Shown piece by piece: positions 52,626-62,107 of a DNA stretch of 64,000 bases (its first letter is position 1; each line of letters begins with the position of its first letter). The notes below the pieces were generated by a model, which saw nothing but the letters and a program-made list of their open reading frames with translations, made no database searches and was not told where the DNA came from. The stretch is from Spartobacteria bacterium LR76 (GTDB taxonomy: Bacteria; Verrucomicrobiota; Verrucomicrobiia; Chthoniobacterales; Terrimicrobiaceae): positions 1,488,001-1,552,000 of the forward strand of contig QAYZ01000016.1 in the NCBI GenBank assembly GCA_003054655.1, given 5' to 3'. The position numbers were made by a program, and so were the translations under genes.

Positions 52626-53437
52626 GGACGGCCCTATCTGCTCTGTTCATTGCGACGATCGCTCTGACCGGGAACTCACAATTGGTCGAGCTGCCAAAAC
52701 CTCCCGGACTCACCCGGGCAGCGGTCTATTTTTCGGTAACCCCCGACTCCACGCCCCGAGCGGTCCTGGTTTTTTGCCCCGGGATGAACGGCGATGGCTC
52801 GTCCATGGTCCAGAGGGAGGAGTGGAAACAATTCGCTCGCGACAATAATCTTGCACTCGCCGGACTCTGTTTCTCCTCCGAACCCCGCGATCTGGATAAC
52901 GACAAGGGCTACACCTCGGTAGAAATCGGTTCCGGGCAGACGCTGTTGACGGCCATCGACTCCCAAACACAGAGGAAGGACATTCCGCTCATTCTCGTCG
53001 GGTTTTCCAGTGGAGCGTACTTCGTGAGAAACATGGCAGGTTGGTGCCCAGACCGTATAAGTACATGGATCGCGTGGGGGAGCTCTTTCGACAGTCGCAT
53101 GACGACCCGCCTCTCACCGGGACTCATCGTCTGTGGAGACAAAGACTACACGCGCTGGGGAGGTGCATTCCTCCGATTCAAACGAGACAGGAGCACCGGG
53201 AGCCCGGTCCTTTGGCTCAGTCTCGCAGGCAAAGGGCATCAATGGGCTGATGAGGTGGTTCCTTTTCTTCGTCAATACATCAAGGCCTGCCTGGACCGCG
53301 ATGGAAGCGGCTGCTGGGTCGACGTGGAGACAAAATCTCCGCTGACTCCGGCTATTGCCAAAGCCCAACCTGCACTCTCCGGATGGATGCCAGACGCGAG
53401 TCTGGTTCCCACATGGGAGCAGCTTCACACGCCATGA
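52622..53437 (+). CDS. Secreted alpha/beta hydrolase (esterase-like)
   Basis: 271 residues with a signal peptide (RTALSALFIATIALTGNSQ). The core has VLVFCPGMNGDGSS (oxyanion region), LVGFSSGAYFVRNMA with nucleophile Ser in GFSSG (~122), LIVCGDKDYTRWG with candidate Asp and GKGHQWADE with candidate His, so a complete triad is present. It probably acts on an ester in the periplasm. Overlaps both neighbours by four bases, so its activity is linked to the exported product. Confidence 0.75.
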   Translation: MRTALSALFIATIALTGNSQLVELPKPPGLTRAAVYFSVTPDSTPRAVLVFCPGMNGDGSSMVQREEWKQFARDNNLALAGLCFSSEPRDLDNDKGYTSVEIGSGQTLLTAIDSQTQRKDIPLILVGFSSGAYFVRNMAGWCPDRISTWIAWGSSFDSRMTTRLSPGLIVCGDKDYTRWGGAFLRFKRDRSTGSPVLWLSLAGKGHQWADEVVPFLRQYIKACLDRDGSGCWVDVETKSPLTPAIAKAQPALSGWMPDASLVPTWEQLHTP

Positions 53438-54843
53438 AACGAGGCATCCTGCTGGCTTTGCTCTTTTTGATCTGCGCGGGACATTCATTTGCCCGCTCCG
53501 ATTTCTTTTCGATCAACCAGATTCGGGTTCTCGATGAGCCGGGACCGCAAGGCCAAGGAGTGTATGTCGAAAAGAAGTTCGTCCCCTGCGTACAGGTGGA
53601 GCTCTCAACCCCTCAGCCCATCTACACCGCCAAACTGATGATCAAGGCGTATTTTTTTGACGCCGATGGGAAAATATTGAGCGTCATGGCAGAGCCCTCA
53701 GATGCGCGCAGAGATGGAAACTCCCGCGATGAATATGGCGCACCCGTTATCCTTCCCGGAAAGGATTACGTTTTCTTCAGATTGCCTACAGCTTTCGACA
53801 AGAGAAAAGGCACTATCGTCATCGTTTTCGGAGACTCCCTGGAGATCGTTGCAAAATCCCTCCCGGCTGAGGGATGGGAAGCCCGATCTTTTACGGAGAA
53901 AAAGATGGCTCTGGCTCCGCCGCCAAAGATCGAACGAACACCTGCGATAGATCCGGTGATCGAACACGTCGTCAGGACTAACAATCCCACTCAGCCAAAG
54001 ATCACCCTGTTTCTTCGCATGCCGGAGAATGGACCGCCGAAAGGAGTTCTGGCTCTGAGCATGCTGGCCAACAGCACGGAAACAATACGCCGCTCGCTGC
54101 AGAGGCCGCTTTCGCAATCAAATTCCACCATGTTGCGATACGCGGGCCAAAACCAGTTGGCGGTTGTTTGCTGGGGAGCAAGGCGATTGTGGAGAGCTGA
54201 TGCCAGCTATGACGAACTAGATCGAGAAACGAATCGCGAACTGGACCGGGCCTTCGATGACGTGGCCAATGCCTGGGAGCGCGGCGTGAACGATCTCGGT
54301 CGACTGTACGGCATTCCCACCAACAACTTCCTGCTGGCTGGGACCTGCGCTTCCGCCCAATGGGCTCATCGTCTCGCACTGCGCAAACCCCAGTATTTCC
54401 TCGCCATCTATATTCACATTCCAAGCAGCTTCGACCAACCCACTCCGGAGGGAGCCAAACCTCTGTGGCTTCTGACCACAGGAGAACTCGACGGCGGATA
54501 TAGCAGGTCAATCCGATGGTACGGCGATTGCGTCAAAGCAGGTTATCCGATGGTGTACAAAGCCGTAAAAGATCTCGGCCATGCGGGAAGTCCGATTGCA
54601 GATTCCCTGGCGATTGAGTTTTTCAACTACGCGATGGGGTTGCGTGCCGAGAGAGAGAAAACTGCCGGTGCCGATCTTCGAGATGGCGTACGGCTTCCCT
54701 GGCCAGAAGGTTTTCGTAATCCACCCAGTTTCGGAGACCTCCTCAACCAGGAGATGATGGCGTCCAAGGACGTCGGGCTGATCCCTGCGGCTTTACGAGT
54801 TGCCCTTCCGAATCAAGCCATAGCCAACGCATGGAACCGATAG
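53434..54843 (+). CDS. Secreted alpha/beta-hydrolase-like protein
   Basis: 469 residues from ATG at 53434, which overlaps the previous stop and gives a signal peptide (KRGILLALLFLICAGHSFA). Residues ~20-160 are a beta-sandwich-like region; ~180-400 are alpha/beta-hydrolase-like with the elbow LAGTCASAQWAHRLAL, where the usual GxSxG reads G-T-C-A-S. Later blocks are LLTTGELDGGYSR and DLGHAGSP (candidate His). The altered elbow may mean a Cys nucleophile or loss of catalysis. It overlaps the membrane ligase-like gene by 13 bases. Confidence 0.65.
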   Translation: MKRGILLALLFLICAGHSFARSDFFSINQIRVLDEPGPQGQGVYVEKKFVPCVQVELSTPQPIYTAKLMIKAYFFDADGKILSVMAEPSDARRDGNSRDEYGAPVILPGKDYVFFRLPTAFDKRKGTIVIVFGDSLEIVAKSLPAEGWEARSFTEKKMALAPPPKIERTPAIDPVIEHVVRTNNPTQPKITLFLRMPENGPPKGVLALSMLANSTETIRRSLQRPLSQSNSTMLRYAGQNQLAVVCWGARRLWRADASYDELDRETNRELDRAFDDVANAWERGVNDLGRLYGIPTNNFLLAGTCASAQWAHRLALRKPQYFLAIYIHIPSSFDQPTPEGAKPLWLLTTGELDGGYSRSIRWYGDCVKAGYPMVYKAVKDLGHAGSPIADSLAIEFFNYAMGLRAEREKTAGADLRDGVRLPWPEGFRNPPSFGDLLNQEMMASKDVGLIPAALRVALPNQAIANAWNR

Positions 54844-56147
54844 TTTTTTTCTATAACAATATCGCCCGCTTCGATTTGGGATTTGAAAACCCCAATCGGA
54901 CGGCGGCATTGCTCGGCATGCTGATGATGTTGGCATGGTATCCAGCGATACTGAAGCGATCCCTCTTTTGGCTCTCTCTAGCCTGCTATGTTTTTCTTGC
55001 GGCACTCCTCCTCCAGACCTACTCCCGCGGAGGAATCCTCGCCGCAGCAGTAGGTACACTGATTCTGGTCGCGATGAGTATTCGCCCATGGAGGCACTCT
55101 TGGATCGTTGCTTCGGGAGTTGTATCAATTTTACTCGTGATGTACGCCTTCTCGCTGACCGCTACAAATCGCATCAGCTCCGCGTGGAATGGAGACCGTT
55201 CCGTGCTCAACCGAATCGAATTCTGGGCGAAAGCGCCGATCATGCTTCACGATTCACCCGACGGATGGGGAGCAGGCAAATCCGCTGAGGCGTACACCCA
55301 ATGGTATCAGGATCTCAACAGGACCGAACGTTTCGCCAACCCGGCTAATCTTCACCTCAGAATCCTGCTGGAATATTCATGGCCCGTTCGAGTGATTTAT
55401 GTGCTGGGATGGGCATTGGCGTTCCTCCTTGCGTTTGATCCCAGAATCCCAGCGACATCCCCACTGTTCGCCATTCTATCAGTCGCGTTCGTTTCAGGAA
55501 TTTTCACGGACTTCACCGAAGCGTGGCCATTGTACCTTGTTCCATTTCTGGCTGTAGTCACCGCACTGGCGCTGCGAGTCGCTTTCCGCATTCCGCCGAA
55601 AAAGCGGCATGCGGGAGTTCTAATCTCGATAGGTTCGACGTTCCTCTTTCTTCTCATTGCGTCGAGCGTTCTGGCGCAAGGTGAGTTGCCAATTCACGGT
55701 GCGTCTTCCCGTATCGTTATCGGTAAAAGTCCACAGCAAGCAGTCATCGTTGACCGAAAAACCCTGGGACCTGATTTCGGACGAACCTATAGGTCTTTCC
55801 GTTCGCGCGGAGACGCTCCCGAGAATGTGATATTCATTACCTCCGTCAAAGAAAATACTGCTCCGCATATCGTGCTGTGCGGAACAAACGATTTATCTGT
55901 CGTGAAAACAGTTGATTCCGGCAAACTGGAATCCCTGACGCTCATCAACCCAAAGGTCTTCCCCGAGCAGCTGGCCCCAAGTCTTCTGGCTCGAACCAAG
56001 GTCATATTTTCAGGACTCGGTTCGTCATCGGCCAAAGACGACTGGATCTTCCGAGCGCCATCACTGGAATGCGCTGATGCGGGCGATTATTTATACGCTT
56101 GGCCTTCTTTCCTCAAAAAAATCAATTCAACGCCTCTCCCGCAATGA
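54831..56147 (+). CDS. O-antigen-ligase/polymerase-like membrane protein with soluble tail
   Basis: 438 residues. About seven to eight membrane helices with two Wzy/WaaL-family marks: LGFENPNRTAALLG near the N-terminus and LLQTYSRGGILAA (~62-74). A long periplasmic loop carries GDRSVLNRIEFWAKAP. The last ~150 residues are a soluble domain (VIVDRKTLGPDFGRTYR...GLGSSSAKDDW) resembling a degenerate hydrolase. The protein is shorter at the N-terminus than typical family members. It likely joins or transfers a glycan or peptide chain on the outer face of the inner membrane. Confidence 0.7.
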   Translation: MEPIVFFYNNIARFDLGFENPNRTAALLGMLMMLAWYPAILKRSLFWLSLACYVFLAALLLQTYSRGGILAAAVGTLILVAMSIRPWRHSWIVASGVVSILLVMYAFSLTATNRISSAWNGDRSVLNRIEFWAKAPIMLHDSPDGWGAGKSAEAYTQWYQDLNRTERFANPANLHLRILLEYSWPVRVIYVLGWALAFLLAFDPRIPATSPLFAILSVAFVSGIFTDFTEAWPLYLVPFLAVVTALALRVAFRIPPKKRHAGVLISIGSTFLFLLIASSVLAQGELPIHGASSRIVIGKSPQQAVIVDRKTLGPDFGRTYRSFRSRGDAPENVIFITSVKENTAPHIVLCGTNDLSVVKTVDSGKLESLTLINPKVFPEQLAPSLLARTKVIFSGLGSSSAKDDWIFRAPSLECADAGDYLYAWPSFLKKINSTPLPQ

Positions 56148-58018
56148 CCGTAGCTTCAACCTGCTTTCGGCTCGGAGTGTTAGCCCTTCTGAGCTCCTTT
56201 TCCGCCCTGATGGGGCAAGAACCCGCACCATCTTCCGCCAGTTCGCCTGCCCCGGGAAGAGACGCTGCCGCCCTTGACTATTTATACAACAAGAGTCCGT
56301 CAGACGGTTCTGCCGCCGCAGTAACCCAACAAGAAATGAGTCAGGGAAAATCCACCGCCGAGAGCAAGCACAGCGCTCTCGATGCGCTGATTTCATCTCA
56401 AAGCTCTCTGTCGCCGGACTTCGAACGCTATCTCAGCACCCCGGAAGCTCCGAAAGACCAAATTCTCGAATACCAGAATCTCTACACACAGGCTCTCGAC
56501 TATCTCGACCAGCGCAAACCGGTGGAAGCGTGGCAGATTCTGTTCCGTTTGAGCCAGTTTGAATGGGATGCGGACATCTCAAAGCAGATCGCCAATCGGG
56601 TTCGCGCCGTATGGGACACCAACTCCACAGCGAAGACCTTGCTTGCCGAAAACGACAAGCTCCAAGGCAATATCCGCACATCCAACTGGAACGCAGATCT
56701 GACCGCCGACTCCCAGCAGCGCATCAATGAAGAGCGAGCGAAAGCAAGAGGAGACTCCAAGTCACCGCAGCCCGCTCCGAGTTCCAACAGTTCCTCGTCA
56801 GTTCCCGGAACTCTGCGCATGACAGAGGAGTACTTCAAATCGCTGGACTCCAAAGCGAGAATCAAGCTCAACGAGGTCAAGATCGACAATATCCGGACAA
56901 AAGCCCGTTCGGATCTCGTTGACTACATCACAACTCTTTTCAAAGCTAAAAGATACGCACACGCCGTGCTCGCGGCTTCGTTCTACCATGCGCTTTTCCA
57001 GGATGGCGAACTCCCACCGGAAGTCGCGAATCAAGCCACAGCGTCACTCGAAGCCACGCGACAGATCGCCAAAGCTGTCGAAGCGTTTCGCTTCAAGGTC
57101 GACCAAAAGCAGCTCAATACTGCGTCGGTCATCCTGGAAGAAGCTTGGCACACCGGCGAGTACACTCCGCAAATGCTCGGCCTTCCTCGTGAGCTAAAGC
57201 TCAAGGTCATCGAACACGCGAACAGCGTTCGCCGGATGCGCAATCTCATCGAAGCCAGAAACTTCGAGGAACTGGAATCACTGCTGGATCAAATGAGTGC
57301 AAGTTCCGCTGATTTCGATACAACCAAGCCAAAGGCCCTGATCCAATCTATCAAACTCGACAGCAGAATGAAGCTCGGAAGAGCTCGTCTCTTTGCGCAA
57401 CAAGGCAATACCACAAAAGCCATGGAAGAGTTTCGCTCTGCCGCTGAAACATGGCCCGGGAACCCTGATCTCGAAAAAGCCTCAACCGAGTATTTTCAGA
57501 CTGAAGACAAATCGACAAAAGCCACCGCCGATTTTGATGCCGACTTCAAACGCGGGGACTTCCGGGCGATCGCGGAAAAGCAAACTTTGTACGCTACCGC
57601 GCTTCAATCGGACCAACCCCGCCTCAAACAACTGGAAAGTTCTTTATTGAAGGTCAAATCTGCTGAAATCGCTCTTGAAAAATCCCGTCTTCTCGAAACC
57701 TCGGGGGATTATGCGGGCGCGTGGGAGGCCACCAGCCTTGCCTTGGACGACTGGCCGACCGACCCCCAGCTGAGCCTCTTGACCGCGAAATATTCCACTC
57801 GAGCGGTCTCCTTTGTAAGCGCAATTAGTAAAGCACGAGATGCCGAAACTCGCGGAGACAAGGGTGCCGCGATCAGCTACTTCGCCTTGGCCCGAAGCGA
57901 ATATCCGGTAAGCAGGATCGCAATCGATAGCTTGACTCGCCTCTCAAAGGACATCATGAGTCCGGAAGATAATGACAAGAAGGCAAAAGCCGACGCGACG
58001 CCCACGGCCAGCAAGTAG
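56144..58018 (+). CDS. Large secreted helical-repeat (TPR-like) protein
   Basis: 624 residues from ATG at 56144 (overlaps the previous stop, ATGA). A signal peptide (CFRLGVLALLSSFSALMG) is followed by a Ser/Pro/Ala-rich linker and then almost continuous helices with TPR-like pairs (LYTQALDYLDQRKPVEAWQI; LFAQQGNTTKAMEEFRSAAE; DYAGAWEATSLALDDWPTD; KGAAISYFALARSEYPVS). No enzyme motif. It is the last gene of the operon and could be a periplasmic scaffold for the exporter, hydrolases and ligase. Confidence 0.7.
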   Translation: MTVASTCFRLGVLALLSSFSALMGQEPAPSSASSPAPGRDAAALDYLYNKSPSDGSAAAVTQQEMSQGKSTAESKHSALDALISSQSSLSPDFERYLSTPEAPKDQILEYQNLYTQALDYLDQRKPVEAWQILFRLSQFEWDADISKQIANRVRAVWDTNSTAKTLLAENDKLQGNIRTSNWNADLTADSQQRINEERAKARGDSKSPQPAPSSNSSSSVPGTLRMTEEYFKSLDSKARIKLNEVKIDNIRTKARSDLVDYITTLFKAKRYAHAVLAASFYHALFQDGELPPEVANQATASLEATRQIAKAVEAFRFKVDQKQLNTASVILEEAWHTGEYTPQMLGLPRELKLKVIEHANSVRRMRNLIEARNFEELESLLDQMSASSADFDTTKPKALIQSIKLDSRMKLGRARLFAQQGNTTKAMEEFRSAAETWPGNPDLEKASTEYFQTEDKSTKATADFDADFKRGDFRAIAEKQTLYATALQSDQPRLKQLESSLLKVKSAEIALEKSRLLETSGDYAGAWEATSLALDDWPTDPQLSLLTAKYSTRAVSFVSAISKARDAETRGDKGAAISYFALARSEYPVSRIAIDSLTRLSKDIMSPEDNDKKAKADATPTASK

Positions 58019-58109
58019 GTAGCTAATATAAATAATACCTACCAATCCAAAGCAATCACTTCTGGTCTATTAATCTGCGATTTAGGAACTCCGAAGCGAG
58101 AGTTGCCGA

Positions 58110-58135
58110 AACAGGCTATAAAGACAGCCTGTTTA
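58110..58135. terminator. Bidirectional terminator-like hairpin
   Basis: AAACAGGCT and AGCCTGTTT form a perfect nine-pair stem with an eight-base loop, lying between two convergent transcription units. A weaker inverted repeat GTAGGTA...TACCTAC lies just upstream at about 58016-58048. Confidence 0.65.
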
Positions 58136-58155
58136 GCGAGCAGGAAATCACAAAC

Positions 58156-58668
58156 TTACCACGACTCAACATACCGCCTTTCTGGCGGAATATTGTTAGT
58201 TTTCTTGGGATCCTGCTTTTGAGGATCAGTCCACACAGCCACCATGGACCGAACCTTCGTGTTTTGGTTTGTGCCAGCGGTGCGAATGTCGCTCGTGTAA
58301 TTGGAGTCGTACGCGATCTGATATGGCCCACCCCAAGGATCGATAAACACACCGTTGCTGTACCCGCTCTTGCTGCCCTTGGCATAGGGAACCTCAAGAA
58401 AGATGATCCGTCGAGCGTTTGTCCCCATGAGGGCCGCCAACAGGTCTCCATCGACTTGCGTGTAGGAGTTTGTTCCCCAAACGCCAACCCCGTACTCGGT
58501 TTCGTAGGCCCGGCAGGCGTTGACAATCTGGACTGCGTCATTACGAGCCTGCGCTCGCCGCGCGGCAAGGATGGCTGAACTGACTGCGGGGAACAGCAGT
58601 CCCATCAGAATACCGATGATCCCGATGACGATCAGGAGTTCGATCAAGGTAAAGGCTTTAGATCGCAT
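58156..58668 (-). CDS. Type II pseudopilin (GspG/PulG-like)
   Basis: 170 residues. The start at 58668 gives MRSKAFTLIELLIVIGIIGI, a textbook prepilin leader with Ala at -1; the longer frame upstream runs through the neighbouring gene. The C-terminal region (DPWGGPYQIAYDSNYTSDI) matches the calcium-binding C-terminal part of major pseudopilins. It follows the 118-residue membrane protein by one base. It has no secretion ATPase or secretin gene nearby, so it must work with machinery encoded elsewhere. Confidence 0.85.
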   Translation of the reverse strand: MRSKAFTLIELLIVIGIIGILMGLLFPAVSSAILAARRAQARNDAVQIVNACRAYETEYGVGVWGTNSYTQVDGDLLAALMGTNARRIIFLEVPYAKGSKSGYSNGVFIDPWGGPYQIAYDSNYTSDIRTAGTNQNTKVRSMVAVWTDPQKQDPKKTNNIPPERRYVESW

Positions 58669-58669
58669 A

Positions 58670-59026
58670 TCAGTTTCCTTTCGCGATGACGGGCATGATC
58701 CACCCGCGGGGGGTGAGAACCGGTTCACCCTGCCCCGCAGCAGCAAGGGCAGCCAATATGGCTTTGGCATCCGCAGCAGAGATTTTTCCTGACCGGACCT
58801 GTCCGTCGAGGAAGGCGGAAAAGGTATCCGCCTGAACCGACACACCGCTCCCGAGATGGAATTTCCGCAGAAACGGTGCGACGACATCGGTCTGCACATC
58901 CAAGGCGGCTTGCAGATCACAAATACGCTGCTCGCTCCTTGCCACGAAGGAATGTAGCAGCGCAGAGGTAATCAACGCGACCACGGCTGCCACCAGGACG
59001 ATTGAAAGGGGTGCGGGGATTTTCAT
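58670..59026 (-). CDS. Membrane-anchored small protein paired with the pseudopilin
   Basis: 118 residues from ATG at 59026. One N-terminal membrane helix (LSIVLVAAVVALITSALLHSF) is followed by a helical domain (SEQRICDLQAALDVQTDVVA; GKISAADAKAILAALAAAGQ) and a short C-terminal strand. The topology places the helices outside the cytoplasm. Family unknown. It is in the same operon as the pseudopilin, so it may be a chaperone or minor subunit. Confidence 0.65.
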   Translation of the reverse strand: MKIPAPLSIVLVAAVVALITSALLHSFVARSEQRICDLQAALDVQTDVVAPFLRKFHLGSGVSVQADTFSAFLDGQVRSGKISAADAKAILAALAAAGQGEPVLTPRGWIMPVIAKGN

Positions 59027-59123
59027 GTCTGGGTCTGGAAGAGATCTATGCCCACCTCCGGTAATTTGCCAGCGAAATATTAAAGCAGGCTTTAACTTTT
59101 TCTCGCCGCAATCCGCTACAGGG

Positions 59124-59402
59124 ATGAGAATGGCCAAGCGCAAATCTCCAGGACGTAGTGATCGGCTCAATGAGGTCGGAGCGAAATTGGCCGCGATTCG
59201 CAAATCCTGTGGACTCACCCAGCCGGATCTGGTGGCCAGGCTTCAGCGTCTCGGTTGGGATGAAATCCATGTCCCTCTGGTGTCGATGATCGAGCGGGGA
59301 AAACGAGGACTCTCCGACATCGAAGTCGGGCTATTTCTCCGCGCTCTCGGCAAATCGTGGGGCGCCCTCGAGGAAACCCCAGGCAAGGCAAGGAAGGTGT
59401 AG
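59124..59402 (+). CDS. XRE-family transcriptional regulator
   Basis: 92 residues from ATG 59124 (59130 also possible). A Cro/C1-type helix-turn-helix (LAAIRKSCGLTQPDLVARLQ, VPLVSMIERGKRGLSDIEVG) occupies most of the protein. It is transcribed divergently from the pseudopilin pair, which it may control, and towards the replication-like or defence-like genes to the right. Confidence 0.85.
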   Translation: MRMAKRKSPGRSDRLNEVGAKLAAIRKSCGLTQPDLVARLQRLGWDEIHVPLVSMIERGKRGLSDIEVGLFLRALGKSWGALEETPGKARKV

Positions 59403-59504
59403 CTGTACATTCCCCTTCAGGCGTCTTGCTGAAGAACTGACCCGAGATCTCCCTCAGGCTGTCACCTGAGGTCGGTCAGGATTCGAGAAAAGTCGGGGTG
59501 GGGT

Positions 59505-59747
59505 ATGATCGAAATACTCGCCTACGGAAAAATCACCGACATTCGGTACCAACAGAATGTCCTCTTAGTAACTCTGCAAATCGCCGGATCGACGCGCTCT
59601 GCTCCTCGCAGAGTTACCTGCGTCAAGAGAGGGAAGCGCGCTCTCGCGCTCAAAGACCGGCTCCGGTTGGGACAACAGGTCATCGTCCGCGGCTCTGCAA
59701 TCTGCCGCGTTTCGAAGATCTATATGAACTCTTTACTGGTGACATAG
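59505..59747 (+). CDS. Small beta-rich protein (OB-like?)
   Basis: 80 residues, basic, with alternating beta strands (YGKITDIRYQQNVLLVTLQI; LRLGQQVIVRGSAICRVSKI). A GGGGTGGGGT stretch before ATG 59505 could serve for ribosome binding. The strand pattern resembles a small OB fold, but no family is recognised. It lies before the 265-residue gene and may be co-transcribed. Confidence 0.5.
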   Translation: MIEILAYGKITDIRYQQNVLLVTLQIAGSTRSAPRRVTCVKRGKRALALKDRLRLGQQVIVRGSAICRVSKIYMNSLLVT

Positions 59748-59970
59748 CGGCCAATGCAGGAACCGAGCAATGAAGGGCACTTCGTTTCCGAAGCAACCCT
59801 GCGGCTCAGGGATGAAGGAAATCCTGTCCGTGTTTTTTGAGAAGAAAGGAAGCGATTCCGATCTGACCTGAAGAACACCAACTCCGCCTGACATGCGTCG
59901 GCTCGGAGTTTCACCAACACGCCCCTCCATGCCGGAGCGGCACCACCTCAAAGAAGAAAGAACCTGTCCC

Positions 59971-60768
59971 ATGACAACTCCCATCGAATTCGCCGCCGCG
60001 AATGAATCCACCGACACTGAAACCTCCCCCTGGACCCAGCCACGCAAGAGCACCTACGAGGACCTGATCCTCAAGACCGAGTACGCCGAACGCCAACTGC
60101 GTTTTGCCGTCGGTCAGAACTGGATGCGCATCGTGCCCGCGCTGGCCAGCAGCGTCCATGGCTGGATGCTACCCTTGCATGTCCTCAACTTCGAGGGCGG
60201 GCGGTTTTGCCACCCGCGCACCCTCAAACGCAATGCCAAGAGCGTCTACGACCATGCCTACGCCTGGGCAAAGGAACACGCGCCCGAGGGACTCTACAGC
60301 AAGACCAACAAGTCCGGCATCCGTCTCCTGACTGATCCGATGTGCGTCTTCTGGACGCTCATCGAGCAGGATGGCAAGCAAGTCGCCCGTCTGGTCGTCG
60401 CCAGCGGATACGACGGCTCCCGCGGCGGGGCCCCGGGCCTCGGCTGGAAAATCTGGCAACACTGCCGGGAACGCGACGAGACGGGCAAGCTCATCGCCGA
60501 CGTCACCGGGGAAGAAGCCGGTGTCCTCATATGCGTGGAAAAGAACCAACCGAAAGGCGCGCAGTATCCCAGCTACACACTGCGGCTTGGCCGACAGCCT
60601 CGTCCCATGGCCGATCTGCTGGCGCAGATGGACGCCGAGGAAATCGCTTCGCTCCGTCCCCTGGAGGAGGTCGCGAGGGAACTCACCGAGGAGGAGCAAT
60701 GGGCATGTCTTGCCCGCACGATGGCACCGGAAACCGTGAAACTCATCCGTGCTAGTCTCAATCGGTAA
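59971..60768 (+). CDS. Conserved-looking cytoplasmic protein of unknown function (possible ssDNA-binding type)
   Basis: 265 residues from ATG 59971, preceded by AAAGAAGAAAG. The N-terminal region is helical/beta (TYEDLILKTEYAERQLRFAV); blocks HVLNFEGGRFCHPRTLKRNA, SGYDGSRGGAPGLGWKIW and EAGVLICVEKNQPKGAQYPS look like a phage-type single-strand DNA-binding or recombination protein with an acidic tail region, but this is only an impression. It precedes the AAA+ ATPase gene by 51 bases and may form an operon with it. Confidence 0.55.
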   Translation: MTTPIEFAAANESTDTETSPWTQPRKSTYEDLILKTEYAERQLRFAVGQNWMRIVPALASSVHGWMLPLHVLNFEGGRFCHPRTLKRNAKSVYDHAYAWAKEHAPEGLYSKTNKSGIRLLTDPMCVFWTLIEQDGKQVARLVVASGYDGSRGGAPGLGWKIWQHCRERDETGKLIADVTGEEAGVLICVEKNQPKGAQYPSYTLRLGRQPRPMADLLAQMDAEEIASLRPLEEVARELTEEEQWACLARTMAPETVKLIRASLNR

Positions 60769-60819
60769 CCAGCACCGCAGGAGAGGGGGCTTTTTAGCTC
60801 TCTCTCCTGCACCCCGCAC

Positions 60820-61734
60820 ATGCCTTCTCAATCCAAAAATTCCCCCATCATCCTCGGCCACCAGCAGGCCGTCTTTGACCGGCTCGTCGCCATCGGGCAG
60901 GCCTGCGTGTCACTGTCGCATGAAAATCTGCCCGTGCGGCCCCGCTACCATTCTCTGATTATTGGTTCCAGCGGAACAGGAAAAACCTATCTGGCCCGAG
61001 CTGTCGCCGAAGCGCTCGGCCTGGCGTATTACTACATCTCCGTCTCGGAGTGGATCCTGCTCGGTTGCACCGGTCGCGGAGCGCAAACCACATGGAAATC
61101 GATCTACCATTTTCTGCTCAGGGCAAACAAACACCCCGGAGCCGTCATTTTCCTGGATGAGGTCGACAAGCTCACGCACGACACGAGCTGGCTCACTCAT
61201 CTTCGGGTGGAGGTATTTCGTCTGCTCGATCTCCATGTGCCTCTGGATCTCGTGGATGACACCGATGAACCCGTCAACCTGCAGCACTATGAAGATGTTT
61301 AAAATATGCTGCAAAACCGAACCTTCATCATCGGCGCAGGCGCATTTCAGCACCTATGGGAGGAGCGCACAACCGCCAGGATGGGATTCAACCACACGAT
61401 GGACCAGAGCCCTGCACCCGATGCCAACGCTCTTGCTCGGACTCTTCCCCGGGAGCTGGTGAACCGGTTCCGTCGCGAACTCCTCATCCTGCCTTCGTTG
61501 ACCGCCGAGGATTACCACCGCATGCTGGATCTCGCCGTCGCAGAGATGCCCGATGCTCTTCGGAAAACCTTCCTGAGTCTCGGTAGAGAAAGGATAAAAG
61601 CCGCCATCGAGATGCAGCAGGGCTGCCGCTTCCTCGAGGAACTCATGCTCGACACTCTCCTGGCCCACCAAGCCGTGAACCAAAAAGCGCTTTCCAACAT
61701 GATCCCGACATCGCCCTTGCCGACTGGGTCGTGA
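60820..61734 (+). pseudogene. AAA+ ATPase split by an in-frame stop codon
   Basis: Two open segments in the same frame, 60820-61302 and 61306-61734, are separated by a single TAA at 61300-61302. The first has Walker A GSSGTGKTYLA (~50-57) and Walker B VIFLDEVDKL (~109-117); the second begins with sensor-1-like NRTFIIGAGAFQ and has the arginine-finger/lid part (LPRELVNRFRRELLILP). Together they make one normal ~304-residue ClpX/RuvB-like ATPase. Either a nonsense mutation inactivates it, or an ATG at 61306 restarts translation of a separate C-terminal half. Confidence 0.75.
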
Positions 61735-62107
61735 TTCTCCAAGGGAGCTGTGCGCCCCCTTCTCATCCCCCCACTGCTCGCCGCAGGGGCGTTCGGGGGG
61801 AGTCTATAGAGCGAGGAAAACCCATGGAGCGCTTGCTTCACTTTACCTCCCCTTACCAATGCACGATTGCCATGTGTGATTAAAAAGATCGAGAAAACCT
61901 TTGACGCATATCACACGCCTGAGATACGATGCTTATTACTCGGCAAAAGAAATCCGGCAGACAATGACGCCGGCCGGATTTCAAAAACCGAAGCCGCTGC
62001 GAGAGCGGGATCGTGTAGCAACCCTTCCATACCTCGCCTCGGTCTTCGGTTCAAACAAATCCTTGCCCATGCCGAGTTGGGCGAGATCGAAGAAAGAAAC
62101 AGATAAA
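61735..62107. other. Non-coding gap before the DUF3892 gene
   Basis: 373 bases without a trusted reading frame. A C-rich then G-rich stretch (61753-61800) could form a hairpin after the ATPase gene. The promoter of the DUF3892/hsd genes probably lies here; I see no clear boxes. Confidence 0.4.
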
